58,881 bases of DNA from an uncultured Faecalibaculum sp. (GCF_910588395.1 NZ_CAJUPA010000012.1:1-58881), one strand, 5' to 3'. Shown: positions 16,281-24,893, numbered from the stretch's first letter. Notes: generated by a model not told the origin, from the letters alone. Program-made: numbers and translations.

Positions 16281-17579
16281 TCAGCCACCGAAGCTGAACA
16301 GACTCAGGATGCTGTCCAGAATCGCACCGATGATGTTGTAGTCCACATTGGGGAAAGAGGCGCCGGCAATGCCCAGTGCCGAGAACGCCGGATACAGGAT
16401 CAGCGGCAGGGCGCACAGGGCGATGCCCACGATGAAGGAACCCAGGAAAGCGCCTTTCCAGCCGCCGTAGGCGTTGCCGAAGACTCCGCAGGTGCCTCCG
16501 GAGAAGAAGCAGATGCCCGCTGCGGGAATCATGATGGTGGGAGAATGGAAGACAACCATGAGCAGCATCGCGAACAGACCGCCCAGCAGGGAGCCCACGA
16601 AGCCAACCAGAACCGCTGTGGGAGCGAAGGGGAAGATCGCGGGGCAGTCAACCGCCGGCTTGGCATCCGGGATGTACTTCTCGGAGATGCCCACAAACGC
16701 CGCGGTGATTTCCGCAATGAACTGACGCACGCCGTAGATCAGGACAGACATGCCCGCTGCAAACTGCAGACCCTGCAGGAAGGGATAAATGAACCAGATA
16801 TCCGAACCGGCCATTTCCCGGACTTCCGCCAGGTGACCGTTGCAGGCAGCGGCAATCACCGCCACGTAGAAGAGCACGATCATGAACAGCGCCACGGAGA
16901 AGACGAAGTCTCTGAACAGCTGGAAGAAACCGGGCATGTTCATTTCACTGGAGTCTTTCTGTTTCTGCGGGGATACTTTGGAAATCATTTTGCCGATCCA
17001 GCCGGAGAACCAGTAGCCGATGGTGTTGAAATGACCAATGGCCAGGTTGTCTGCGCCGACGATCTTGTTCATGTAGGACTGACAGAGAGTGGGCATTGCC
17101 GCACCGAAGAATCCCAGCAGCAGCCCGCCGCCGATGGTCGTCACCCAGAAGGGGCAGTCATGGGCAATGAACACCAGAGCCAGGACACAGGCGAAGTACA
17201 GGAAGTGCTGTCCTGTCAGGAAGATCGCCTTGAATCGGGTGAATTTGGCCACGATGAGGTTGAAGATGAAGCCCAGGACGAAGACCATGGCCACTTCCGT
17301 GCCGTAGGTATCCAGCGCCAGAGCCGTGGCGACTTCCACCTGCGTGGTGACGCCTTCAATGCCGAAGGCAAGGTTGAAAATCGTGGAGAAGTTGTTGACC
17401 ACTGCAGACATGGCATTGGAACCGATGGTGAAGACCATGAAACCGATGACGGTCTTCAGGGTGCCCGATACCACTTCCGTGGCGTTCTTTTTCTGCAGCA
17501 GCAGTCCAACCAGGGCGATGACGCCCATGATGAGTGCGGTATTCCGGCATTGCGCCATGATCGCGTCCATTACTGACAT
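16281..17579 (-). CDS. ulaA: PTS transporter subunit EIIC, ascorbate/UlaA (SgaT) family
   Basis: A 432-residue polytopic membrane protein of the UlaA/SgaT class, with about 11 helices. Family features include KTVIGFMVFTIGSNAM near the N-terminus, RFKAIFLTGQHFLYFA, and the C-terminal GGTCGVFGNAYGGWKGAF. It moves its sugar across the membrane while EIIB phosphorylates it. The neighbouring genes encode EIIA and EIIB plus sugar-acid aldolases, so a sugar acid like ascorbate or a related compound is the probable substrate. Good GGAGAGAG site before ATG 17579. The gene symbol denotes family only. Confidence 0.88.
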   Translation of the reverse strand: MSVMDAIMAQCRNTALIMGVIALVGLLLQKKNATEVVSGTLKTVIGFMVFTIGSNAMSAVVNNFSTIFNLAFGIEGVTTQVEVATALALDTYGTEVAMVFVLGFIFNLIVAKFTRFKAIFLTGQHFLYFACVLALVFIAHDCPFWVTTIGGGLLLGFFGAAMPTLCQSYMNKIVGADNLAIGHFNTIGYWFSGWIGKMISKVSPQKQKDSSEMNMPGFFQLFRDFVFSVALFMIVLFYVAVIAAACNGHLAEVREMAGSDIWFIYPFLQGLQFAAGMSVLIYGVRQFIAEITAAFVGISEKYIPDAKPAVDCPAIFPFAPTAVLVGFVGSLLGGLFAMLLMVVFHSPTIMIPAAGICFFSGGTCGVFGNAYGGWKGAFLGSFIVGIALCALPLILYPAFSALGIAGASFPNVDYNIIGAILDSILSLFSFGG

Positions 17580-17621
17580 ATTCTCTCTCCTTTTCCGCTG
17601 GTTCGCGTTGTCTGGCAGGGA

Positions 17622-17641
17622 CAGCCGCCGCAGCGGCTGTC
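17622..17641 (-). other. Hairpin between EIIB and EIIC genes
   Basis: A perfect 8-bp stem ACAGCCGC/GCGGCTGT with a CGCA loop lies between the two PTS genes. There is no U-tract, so it may be an mRNA stabilising or processing hairpin that balances expression. Confidence 0.45.
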
Positions 17642-17652
17642 ATGATTCTGTT

Positions 17653-17934
17653 TTACTGGTTCATGGAAGCCAGGTAGGTTTCCAGTTTCTGTTTCATTTC
17701 TTCTTTGTCCACAATGTTCCGGATGCCCAGGGCATAGGGAACTTTGCCGGCGAGTTCCGTGCTCAGGTCATCCATGGTGATGACCAGATCGCCGTTGAAT
17801 CCGATCAGGGAATCCAGATTGCCGTGTTCGGTGGCAATGGGGTATCCGTTTTCCCGAATGACCTGATCGGCTTTGATTTTCAGCAGCATCGAAGAGCCCA
17901 TGCCTGCGCGGCAGCATACCAGTGCTTTGTACAT
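17653..17934 (-). CDS. ulaB: PTS subunit EIIB, UlaB-like
   Basis: A 93-residue EIIB of the ascorbate/galactitol type. The phosphate-carrying cysteine is expected at the second Cys of VCCRAGMGSSMLLK (Cys8), aligning with the C-x-x-G-x-G-S-S loop of UlaB. It receives phosphate from EIIA and passes it to the sugar in EIIC. I start it at ATG 17934 with AAGGAGA six bases upstream; a longer reading adds 16 residues without support. Lies between the EIIA and EIIC genes in the operon. Confidence 0.88.
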   Translation of the reverse strand: MYKALVCCRAGMGSSMLLKIKADQVIRENGYPIATEHGNLDSLIGFNGDLVITMDDLSTELAGKVPYALGIRNIVDKEEMKQKLETYLASMNQ

Positions 17935-18003
17935 ATGTTTCTCCTTTTTTCTTTGTGTTTCCGTTTGTTGTATCAGGTGCATCCGGGGTATCCGGATGCA
18001 GCG

Positions 18004-18453
18004 TCACTGCTCCAGTTTGTCCAGATAGGCGATGATTTCCGCCGGATCGCTGGCGTGATCCAGCTCATCCAGGAAATCCCGGTTTTCCAGAAGCTGTGCC
18101 AGCTGTGCCAGTCCATCCAGATGTTTTTCGTCATCCGTGGCGGAGAGGCAGAACAGATATTTCACCGGGTCGTTGTCCTTGTTTCCGAAATACACCGGTG
18201 TTTTCAGCGTGGCAATGCCGATGGCATCCCTGAGGGCCCCGGCTTCCGGTCTGGCGTGGGGAAGGGCGACGTTTTTGGTCAGCACGATATAGGGGCCGTA
18301 ATCCCGGACGCCCTGTATGATGTCCTCCACGTAGCTTTCCCGGATCCTGGACTGGTCCACCAGGGGCTGTGCCGCCTGCCGGATCGCATCCTGCCAGTCT
18401 GTTGCCTGAATGCCCAGTTTCATCAAATTGGTGTCGGTCAGTTCCCGCAGCAT
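18004..18453 (-). CDS. PTS subunit EIIA, mannitol/fructose (type 2) family
   Basis: A 149-residue EIIA type 2 protein. The active histidine lies in VALPHARPEAG (about residue 71), and DNDPVKYLFCLSATDDEKHLDGLAQLAQLL is the usual following segment. It accepts phosphate from HPr and passes it to EIIB. ATG 18453 is preceded by a perfect AGGAGG. It is the first gene of the operon EIIA-EIIB-EIIC-HpcH-SIS-DapA-Eda. A cre-like element lies 56 bp upstream of the start codon. Confidence 0.9.
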   Translation of the reverse strand: MLRELTDTNLMKLGIQATDWQDAIRQAAQPLVDQSRIRESYVEDIIQGVRDYGPYIVLTKNVALPHARPEAGALRDAIGIATLKTPVYFGNKDNDPVKYLFCLSATDDEKHLDGLAQLAQLLENRDFLDELDHASDPAEIIAYLDKLEQ

Positions 18454-18508
18454 GTATTCACCTCCTTTTGTTTCTGACATGGCCGTGTCGTTCTTTACGG
18501 TTCCATCA

Positions 18509-18522
18509 TAAAAGCGCTTACA
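18509..18522 (-). promoter_or_regulatory. Candidate cre (CcpA) site upstream of the PTS operon
   Basis: On the minus strand TGTAAGCGCTTTTA matches the cre core TGWNANCGNTNWCA at all but one fixed position. Catabolite repression of a PTS sugar-acid operon would be expected. I could not assign a convincing -35/-10 pair here, although TATGAT overlaps the site. Confidence 0.45.
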
Positions 18523-18654
18523 GGTCCAAAAAAGTCCAACTTTCGTCCGGATTTCTGACAAAATTTGGGTGTTAAATGGGCGGATGTGCCGGTGCATTCC
18601 GACCGGGTTCCGGTGCGGCGGTGTGATAGTATGTTGTTTTTGCAACGGGATGAG

Positions 18655-18712
18655 ACAGAAAAATCCCGCCGGTGCAGGCATGACTGCCTGTCTTCCGACG
18701 GGATCTGTTGAT
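18655..18712 (-). terminator. Terminator-like hairpin upstream of the PTS operon
   Basis: On the minus strand ATCCCG/CGGGAT arms enclose a nested CAGGCA/TGCCTG hairpin and are followed by TTTTTCTG. It would stop transcripts coming from the Rpn remnant side. Confidence 0.55.
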
Positions 18713-18735
18713 GATTGCGGAGCAGTCAGACAGAC

Positions 18736-18761
18736 TGACGGATCAGCAAAGCTGACCGTCA
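18736..18761. repeat. 26-bp palindromic repeat, copy 1
   Basis: TGACGG-N14-CCGTCA with CAGC/GCTG inner arms. A second copy at 19323 matches 24 of 26 positions. The two flank the Rpn remnant. Confidence 0.6.
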
Positions 18762-18823
18762 TTCCCTCTGACTGTGAGTTGCCCGCATGAATCGTATGAG
18801 TTCAGGGGGCTTCCAATTGGGTA

Positions 18824-19240
18824 TTACTGCCGTTCCTGCCCGATTTCCCGCAGGACAGCCTCCAGACGCTGGCTGTCTGCCAGAAGTCGGCTCACCGCCA
18901 CAAAATGTTTCAGCTTTCTTCTGCTTCCAGTATATGCCCTTTTTTCCCGGATTGCCTTCACCGCTCTGGCCACTTCCCCCAGATCCGACTCCAGTGACTG
19001 GATCTCTTTGTCCGCCAGAGCGCCCAGATCGATCACAAAGATGCTGTTGCCCCAGCACAGGTCCCGGTATCTGTCATAGAGCCCCGGACCAAAATACTCT
19101 CTCAGTGTCTTCGGCCCCTGCCAGGGCTTTTTCCCGTAGTACAGAATGATATCCAGCATTGGCAGCGGCTTTTTGCCGTCTTCCATATCCCGGAAAAACG
19201 AAGCCAGACAGATGACCGCCCAACAGAGTTGACCGTCCAT
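18824..19240 (-). pseudogene. Truncated Rpn-type transposase/nuclease remnant
   Basis: A 138-residue reading frame that matches the middle and C-terminal part of PD-(D/E)XK family transposase-like proteins: PLPMLDIILYYGKKPWQGPKTLREYF, then DLGALADKEIQSLESDLGEVARAVKAIREK. The usual N-terminal nuclease core (about 150 residues) is missing: upstream the frame stays open for some 24 codons without a start and then meets TGA. No good ribosome binding site precedes the ATG. It is flanked by two 26-bp palindromic repeats and a partial third. Probably a decayed copy rather than a working gene. Confidence 0.65.
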
Positions 19241-19322
19241 CCCTCTGGCCGAGAAGTATGGAGCCTGGACTGTCTGAGAATTATTCCAGGTCCAACCGTC
19301 CCGGCTGGATACTCAGAGGGAT

Positions 19323-19348
19323 TGACGGAACAGCGAAGCTGACCGTCA
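19323..19348. repeat. 26-bp palindromic repeat, copy 2
   Basis: TGACGG-N14-CCGTCA, 24/26 identical to the copy at 18736. It overlaps the stop codon of the methyltransferase gene and can form a hairpin in that transcript, but no U-tract follows. Confidence 0.6.
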
Positions 19349-19936
19349 ATCTGTCTGAGATTCCCGGCTGACCTTCAGCACCCAGAACCCCTTGTCCCGG
19401 TTCACCCGCTGCACCTGACAGCCCAGGTCCTCCAGATGCTTCATGGCACTTTTCACCCCATGGTCCTTGCGCATCACGATCCACAGAACACCCTGTTCCT
19501 TCAGTGCCTGCACACACTCCGCCAGCAGCCGGTATACCGTTTCCTTCCCCGTGCGGATCGGCGGATTGATCAGAATGTTTGCATACCCCTGACCCTGCAC
19601 GCCATCTGCCACCAGCACCGTAACCGGCAGACCCCCGGTATTCTCCCGGGCCAGACCCGCGGCTTTTTCATTCACGTCCACCGCAGTCACCGGCACCTGC
19701 CACAGCGAAGCGATGACCTTCGCCACCGGACCGATTCCGCAGCCCATATCCAGCACCGGTCCCTGTCCATCGGCTTCCTGCAGAACAGTTTCCAGCAGCA
19801 CCCGGGTGCCTTCATCCAGTTTGTCCTTCGAGAACACACCGGCATTGGATTTCATCGGAAACCGCCGGCCCGCCAGTTCAAACGAAAAGGAAGAAGGCAC
19901 ATCCGGTGTTTCTTCATTGGTATAGTAATGACTCAT
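19346..19936 (-). CDS. Class I SAM methyltransferase, RsmC-like
   Basis: A 196-residue methyltransferase of the RsmC/YbxB group (16S rRNA guanine N2 type). Motif I is VLDMGCGIGPVAKVIA, and the catalytic motif is the family hallmark ILINPPIRTGKETV. Length fits the single-domain Firmicutes members. The N-terminal SHYYTNEETPDVPSSFSFELAGRRFPMKSNAGVFSKDKLDEGT is also typical. I start at ATG 19936, with AGGAGG eight bases upstream. It follows glgB on the same strand but a terminator lies between them. Confidence 0.85.
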   Translation of the reverse strand: MSHYYTNEETPDVPSSFSFELAGRRFPMKSNAGVFSKDKLDEGTRVLLETVLQEADGQGPVLDMGCGIGPVAKVIASLWQVPVTAVDVNEKAAGLARENTGGLPVTVLVADGVQGQGYANILINPPIRTGKETVYRLLAECVQALKEQGVLWIVMRKDHGVKSAMKHLEDLGCQVQRVNRDKGFWVLKVSRESQTD

Positions 19937-19954
19937 ATTCCTGCCTCCTGAAAA

Positions 19955-19976
19955 CAGCCGCAGTTTCCTGCGGCTG
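19955..19976 (-). terminator. Terminator between glgB and the methyltransferase gene
   Basis: A perfect 9-bp stem CAGCCGCAG/CTGCGGCTG with a 4-nt loop; T-rich sequence follows on both strands (TTTTC on minus, CTTTTTC on plus). Confidence 0.75.
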
Positions 19977-19998
19977 CTTTTTCTCTGTTTCAAATCAC

Positions 19999-21882
19999 TC
20001 AGGCTTTTTTGTCCGCCTGTTTCGCAGATTCTGCCTCCGGTGCTGCCACAGGAGCCGGTGTCGCTGCCTCAAAGATGCAGGCGCCCAGTGCCGGTACCGT
20101 CACCTCAAACAGGAACGGCTGGTTGTTCATGGGAACCTTCACGCTCCAGGCTGTCTGCGGATCGCTGCCAGCCATGCTGCCATTGTACTTTGCCCACTGG
20201 GTGTTCAGCACCTCGGTGAATTTTCCCCGGAAAGGAACCCCGAAGCGGTGCTTTACAGTGTTCGTGGAGAAGTTCAGCAGAATGACATAGGTTTTCTCTG
20301 CGGATTTGCGCATGTAGGAAAACAGGTTCTGAGAAGCGTTGTCCGCATCGATCCACTGGAAATTCATCGGATCATAGCCGTACCAGAACGCATTGTTTTC
20401 GCCATACAGGGCACCCAGATCCGCAAAGAACGTCTCGAATCCCGCATGCATCGGGTATTCCTTCAGGAACCAGTCGCAGCCGCGGCTCTCATCCCATTCC
20501 CGCATCATGCCGATTTCATTGCCCATGAAATTCAGCTTCTTGCCCGGGTGCGTGAACATGTAGGTGTACAGAGCCCTGGCCTGGGCGAACTTGTCCTCAT
20601 AGCTGCCCCACATCTTGTCCACGATCGTGGCCTTGCCATGCACCACTTCATCATGGGACAGCGGCAGAATGAATTTCTCGCTGTAGAAATACGCCATGGA
20701 GAACGTGATGTCATTATGATGCCACTGACGGTAAATCGGATCCTTTTTCAGATAGGACAGCGTGTCGTTCATCCATCCCAGATCCCACTTGTAGTCAAAG
20801 CCCAGGCCGCCATCCAGCGTCGGTTTCGTCACATTGGGGAAATCCGAACTGTCTTCCGCAATCAGCATGACCCGGCCTTCCCACCGCTTGTTGATGGAGA
20901 AATTCAGCCGTTTCATGAAATCACAGGCACCTTCATTCACACCATTGCGCTTGTCCCCGTGCCAGAAAATCGCATTGGCGATCGCATCAAACCGCAGTCC
21001 GTCCATGTGATACACATCCAGCCAGAAATTGGCGGCACTCATCAGAAAGGAGCGGACTTCCTCTTTCCAGAGATCGAAGTTGTAGGTATCCCACTGGCTG
21101 TTGGCATCACCGGGATTGCTGTATTCATACAGCGGGGTGCCGTCAAAGCGGGCCAGCGCAAAATTATCCTTCACGAAGTGAACCGGCACAAAGTCCATGA
21201 TAACACCGATGCCCGCCTCGTGCAGTTTGTTCACGAACTCCATCAGATCGCGGTTCGTTCCATAACGGGAGGTGCTGGAAAAGTACCCGGTGGACTGATA
21301 GCCCCAGGAACCGTCAAAGGGGAATTCCGACAGCGGCATCACTTCCACGTGGGTGAAATGATACTGGCGGCAGTGGTCGATCAGATCATCCACGATCTGG
21401 CTGTAGTGCATGAAGTCGTTGGGACCCATGTCCTCGTCCCGCTTCCAGGACCCGGCGTGCATTTCATAAATGTTCACCGGCTTGTCATAGCCCTTGGTCC
21501 GGGTCTTCATCCATTCCTGATCCGTCCAGCCCTCAAAGTCCAGATCTGCCACCACCGAAGCGGTATTCGGCCGCTTTTCGGAATAGAACGCGAAGGGATC
21601 CGCCTTGTCCACCACTTCATCCGTGGACTGCGTCACCCGGTACTTGTAGCCGTCTCCGGGTTTTGCTTCCTTCACCGTCACCGACCAGATGCCCTTGTCG
21701 TCCATGACCATGGGCGTCTTCTCTTCTCCCCAGTCATTGAAGGCTCCCACCACATCGATTTCTTTGGCATGAGGCGCCCAGACACGGAACGTCACGCCGT
21801 CCTTGCCCGGGTGTGCCCCGAATATTTTATATGCCTCGATTTCGGAACCCTGGAAAAAGGGCGTCGTATTGAGTTTTTCCAT
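19999..21882 (-). CDS. glgB: 1,4-alpha-glucan branching enzyme
   Basis: A 627-residue GH13 branching enzyme that forms alpha-1,6 branches in glycogen. An N-terminal CBM48-like domain (residues about 15-110, FGAHPGKDGVTFRVWAPHAKEIDVVGAFNDW) precedes the barrel. Catalytic residues are visible: Asp299 in GLRFDAI, Glu343 in LIAEDSS, Asp411 in LSHDEVVHG. The C-terminus has an unusual Ala/Pro/Glu tail of about 25 residues (PAPVAAPEAESAKQADKKA). No other glycogen genes (glgA, glgC, glgP) are nearby, so it is a stand-alone glgB. Single-gene unit with terminator. Confidence 0.93.
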   Translation of the reverse strand: MEKLNTTPFFQGSEIEAYKIFGAHPGKDGVTFRVWAPHAKEIDVVGAFNDWGEEKTPMVMDDKGIWSVTVKEAKPGDGYKYRVTQSTDEVVDKADPFAFYSEKRPNTASVVADLDFEGWTDQEWMKTRTKGYDKPVNIYEMHAGSWKRDEDMGPNDFMHYSQIVDDLIDHCRQYHFTHVEVMPLSEFPFDGSWGYQSTGYFSSTSRYGTNRDLMEFVNKLHEAGIGVIMDFVPVHFVKDNFALARFDGTPLYEYSNPGDANSQWDTYNFDLWKEEVRSFLMSAANFWLDVYHMDGLRFDAIANAIFWHGDKRNGVNEGACDFMKRLNFSINKRWEGRVMLIAEDSSDFPNVTKPTLDGGLGFDYKWDLGWMNDTLSYLKKDPIYRQWHHNDITFSMAYFYSEKFILPLSHDEVVHGKATIVDKMWGSYEDKFAQARALYTYMFTHPGKKLNFMGNEIGMMREWDESRGCDWFLKEYPMHAGFETFFADLGALYGENNAFWYGYDPMNFQWIDADNASQNLFSYMRKSAEKTYVILLNFSTNTVKHRFGVPFRGKFTEVLNTQWAKYNGSMAGSDPQTAWSVKVPMNNQPFLFEVTVPALGACIFEAATPAPVAAPEAESAKQADKKA

Positions 21883-21953
21883 ATAAGAATGCTCCTCCTG
21901 TCATCAGGTCCATTTTAGCGCATTTGCGTCTCTCTTTGGGAAAGGAGCCGAGA

Positions 21954-23024
21954 TTATGTAAGCGGTTTTTCGTCACTTCCGGGAATCTGTGAATTGACAA
22001 CTGTCTCACACCGGTGCAGACCCGATTGTTCCCGCTGTCCCGACAGCTGTTCCTGATCCGCCTCCCACGCTGCCAGATACGCCTGAAGCACTTCTTCCAG
22101 CTCAGCCAGCGACTGAATCCGGCTCAGCCGGTCCTTGTATTTCTTCGCATGACGCAGCCCCTTGAGATACCAGGATGCCAGTCCCCGCATCTCCATCGCT
22201 GCCGTATGCTCCCCCTTGAGCTCCGCCAGCCCCCGGGCGTGTTCCATGCACAGTGCGATGCGCTCCGGCACGGTGAATGCATGTTTTGTCCCGAAATACG
22301 CGTCATTGCATTCCTGGATCAGAAACGGATTGCCCACGATTCCCCGGCCGATCATCACCGCATCACAGCCGGTTTCCTCCATCATCCGCAGGAAATCCTC
22401 CGGTGACTTCACATCCCCATTGCCGATCACCGGAATATCCACCGCTTCCTTCACCTTCCGGATCCAGCTCCAGTCCGCCTGCCCGCTGTACATCTGCGAC
22501 CGGGTGCGTCCATGCACCGTAATGGCACTGGCGCCCGCGGCTTCACAGGCTCTGGCAAGTTCCACACAGTTTTTGTGGTCATTGTCGTACCCGATCCGCA
22601 TCTTCACCGTCACCGGTTTCTTCACCGCGTCCACCACAGCCTTCACCAGCTTCGCCGCATGATCCGGATCGGTCATCAGCCAGCTCCCGGCATGGGCTTT
22701 GATGACTTTGTTCACCGGACACCCCATGTTGATGTCAATGATATCGCAGCCGGTTTCTTCATCCAGAAACTTCGCCGCGTGCACCACCGTATCGATGTCA
22801 TGACCGAACACCTGAAACGACAGCGGATGCTCATCCGGATCCGATACACACATACCGCGGGTTTTCTCCGAATCGAACCACAGCGCCTTGTCCGACACCA
22901 TCTCATTGCACACCAGCCCCGCACCGAACTTCCGGGCAATCCGCCGGAACGCCAGATTGGAGATCCCGGCCATGGGGGCCGCGATCACCGGCGACGGAAT
23001 CTTCACACCGCCGATCTCAAGCAT
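21954..23024 (-). CDS. dus: tRNA-dihydrouridine synthase (DusB type)
   Basis: A 356-residue flavoenzyme that reduces uridines in tRNA. Visible motifs: APMAGISNLAFRR at the FMN site, the active Cys in DINMGCPVNKVIKAHAGSWL, VKMRIGYD, ITVHGRTRSQMYSG and VIGNGDV...IGRGIVGNPF. A C-terminal tail beyond the helical domain is Gln/Glu rich. The start codon overlaps the stop of hslO by a few bases, as is common in Firmicutes where dus and hslO sit together. Confidence 0.93.
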   Translation of the reverse strand: MLEIGGVKIPSPVIAAPMAGISNLAFRRIARKFGAGLVCNEMVSDKALWFDSEKTRGMCVSDPDEHPLSFQVFGHDIDTVVHAAKFLDEETGCDIIDINMGCPVNKVIKAHAGSWLMTDPDHAAKLVKAVVDAVKKPVTVKMRIGYDNDHKNCVELARACEAAGASAITVHGRTRSQMYSGQADWSWIRKVKEAVDIPVIGNGDVKSPEDFLRMMEETGCDAVMIGRGIVGNPFLIQECNDAYFGTKHAFTVPERIALCMEHARGLAELKGEHTAAMEMRGLASWYLKGLRHAKKYKDRLSRIQSLAELEEVLQAYLAAWEADQEQLSGQREQSGLHRCETVVNSQIPGSDEKPLT

Positions 23025-23901
23025 TCATTTTATCCAGGATCTTCTGCAGATCATCCCTGTCAAAATGGTATTCATCATTGCAGAAATTACACGTGATGGT
23101 GATCCCGTCATCCTGCCCCAGCAGATCTTCAATGTCCTTCTTCGGCAGCGTCATCAGCACTTTCTCCGTTTTCTGGCGGTCACAGTCACAGTGGAATGCA
23201 ATGTCCCGGGTTTCCAGAATCTGTGCATCATCAAACATATCCTTCACCAGCTGATCCAGACTGGAATCATCGTATTCCTGCATCAGCGTGGACATCGGCT
23301 TCAGCCCCGCCAGCACATGCTCGCAGATCCGGATGTCTTCCTCCGTGGCATCCGGCAGCATCTGCAGCAGCATTGCTCCCGCGGATTCCACATTGCCATC
23401 CGTACCGATCTTCACACCCACACTCACCGCCGACGGCGTCTGCTCCGACATCGTGAAATAATATGCGAAATCCTCGCCGATCTCACCGGACTGCAGCTCG
23501 ATCGTTCCCGTCCAGTTCTCCGCCATATGCAGGTCCTTGGTCACGGTCATCGTGCCGTCCCTGCCGACCACAGCCCCAACATCCAGCTTCCCCGGACCCT
23601 TGTACACATCCTCCACATGGGGATTCGACACAAAGCCCCGCACATTGCCATTGGCATAGGCATCCACAATGATCGAGCCGATAGGCCCGTGACCATTGAT
23701 GGAAATCGTCAGCATCTCCTGATCGCTCTTGAGCATGCTGCCCATGATCGAGGCAATGGACAGCACCCGTCCCAGCGCCGCGCAGGCCGTGGGATGCAAA
23801 TCAAAACGGTCCCTGGCCTCCTGCACCATATCTGTGGTTCTGTCCAGATAAACACGCACCCGTCCATCCAGGACCAGGGCCTTTACAAGCTGATCTTTCA
23901 T
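23017..23901 (-). CDS. hslO: Hsp33 redox-regulated chaperone
   Basis: A 294-residue Hsp33. The zinc/redox cysteines are present as CDCD (about 232-235) and CNFC (about 265-268), the family pattern CxC...CxxC. Oxidation releases zinc and activates the chaperone against protein aggregation. The N-terminal domain carries NGHGPIGSIIVDAYANGNVRGFVSNP. I start at ATG 23901 because GGAGG lies seven bases upstream; 11 extra residues upstream are unsupported. Co-transcribed with dus. Confidence 0.94.
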   Translation of the reverse strand: MKDQLVKALVLDGRVRVYLDRTTDMVQEARDRFDLHPTACAALGRVLSIASIMGSMLKSDQEMLTISINGHGPIGSIIVDAYANGNVRGFVSNPHVEDVYKGPGKLDVGAVVGRDGTMTVTKDLHMAENWTGTIELQSGEIGEDFAYYFTMSEQTPSAVSVGVKIGTDGNVESAGAMLLQMLPDATEEDIRICEHVLAGLKPMSTLMQEYDDSSLDQLVKDMFDDAQILETRDIAFHCDCDRQKTEKVLMTLPKKDIEDLLGQDDGITITCNFCNDEYHFDRDDLQKILDKMNA

Positions 23902-24015
23902 GATCGTACCTCCCGGGTTGTCAGTCTTAACCATTCCTTATTATTGCGCAGTTGCGTCTGTTTTACGAACCGGACGATGATACAATGAAACAGCTGAAGG
24001 GAAATTCAAGGAAAC

Positions 24016-24672
24016 ATGAAGCAGAATACAATCACGAAGTTTCTCGCCGCAGCCGTCGTGCTGCTGCTGTTTGTGCTGTTCACCGTGTGCCTCACCGGCG
24101 TGGACCTGCGGCCTGTGGGACCGGAAAACTCCTATGTGGGCTTCGCCAGCCTCAACGACTGGGTCTTCAAACACCTGGGCACCAGCAGCCTCTGGGACAA
24201 GATCACGGACATCATCGCCCTGGCAGCCATAGCCCTGGCTGCCGTCTTCGGTGCCACCGGCATCTGGCAGTGGATGAAGGGCAAAAGCCTGAAAGCTGTG
24301 GATCCCTGTCTCATCGTGCTGGGCATTTTCTACATCATGATGGCAGCATTCTATCTGGCATTCGAGTTCATTGTCATCAACTACCGCCCCGTGCTCGTGG
24401 ACGGCGCACTGGAAGCCAGCTACCCCAGCAGTCACACCTTTGTCACACTGTTCATCTTCTTCTCTGCACTCCCCGTCACCAACCGCCTGGTGAAAAACCA
24501 GTCCCGGCGCATGTGGATCAACGTGACGCTGATCCTGCTGTCAATCATCATGGTCGTTGGGCGTGTGCTCTCCGGCATGCACTGGACCAGCGATGTGGTC
24601 GGTGCGTTCCTGCTGGCCCTGGGCATGGCGCTGCTCTATGACGCGTTTGTGCTGTGGTGGCGTGTGGAATAA
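24016..24672 (+). CDS. PAP2 family membrane phosphatase
   Basis: A 218-residue integral membrane phosphatase with about six helices. The PAP2 signature is visible as NYRPVL (Arg of motif 1), YPSSHTFVT (motif 2 with its His) and RVLSGMHWTSDVVGA (motif 3 with His and Asp). Family members hydrolyse lipid phosphates such as undecaprenyl diphosphate or phosphatidic acid. An extended -10 TGATACAAT near 23977 is a likely promoter. Divergent from hslO; a terminator follows. Confidence 0.88.
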   Translation: MKQNTITKFLAAAVVLLLFVLFTVCLTGVDLRPVGPENSYVGFASLNDWVFKHLGTSSLWDKITDIIALAAIALAAVFGATGIWQWMKGKSLKAVDPCLIVLGIFYIMMAAFYLAFEFIVINYRPVLVDGALEASYPSSHTFVTLFIFFSALPVTNRLVKNQSRRMWINVTLILLSIIMVVGRVLSGMHWTSDVVGAFLLALGMALLYDAFVLWWRVE

Positions 24673-24694
24673 CGACTCACGGAATATTGCAGAA

Positions 24695-24726
24695 AGGCTC
24701 TCATGTGGATGCATGGGAGCCTTTTT
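24695..24726 (+). terminator. Terminator of the PAP2 gene
   Basis: Stem AGGCTC-T-CATG paired with CATG-G-GAGCCT, loop TGGATG, followed by TTTTT. Confidence 0.85.
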
Positions 24727-24800
24727 GAATGGGTGAATGATGCCGATGGACCTGCGGTCCTGACAGGGCGGGAAAATGAGAGTGGACAGGGGAGCGTGCA

Positions 24801-24893
24801 ATCGTACTCTATTCGTTCGATTCGTACTCTATTCATATTCTAATCGTACTCATCATTCTCAATTCGTATTCTCATTGCTCCCAGGAAACAATT
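24801..24893. repeat. Pyrimidine-rich repeat, left copy (69-bp direct repeat at 24825-24893)
   Basis: Positions 24825-24893 match 26559-26627 without gaps, the first 28 bp being identical and the rest differing at several sites. The block is built of short units such as TACTCTATTC and TCGTACTC. Apart from this and the PAP2 terminator, 24673-24984 contains nothing I can identify. Confidence 0.75.

Noticed and set aside
19906..21918. A 670-codon open frame on the plus strand opposite glgB
   Set aside because: glgB on the other strand has all catalytic motifs; the plus-strand product has no recognisable domain and shows typical reverse-complement composition.
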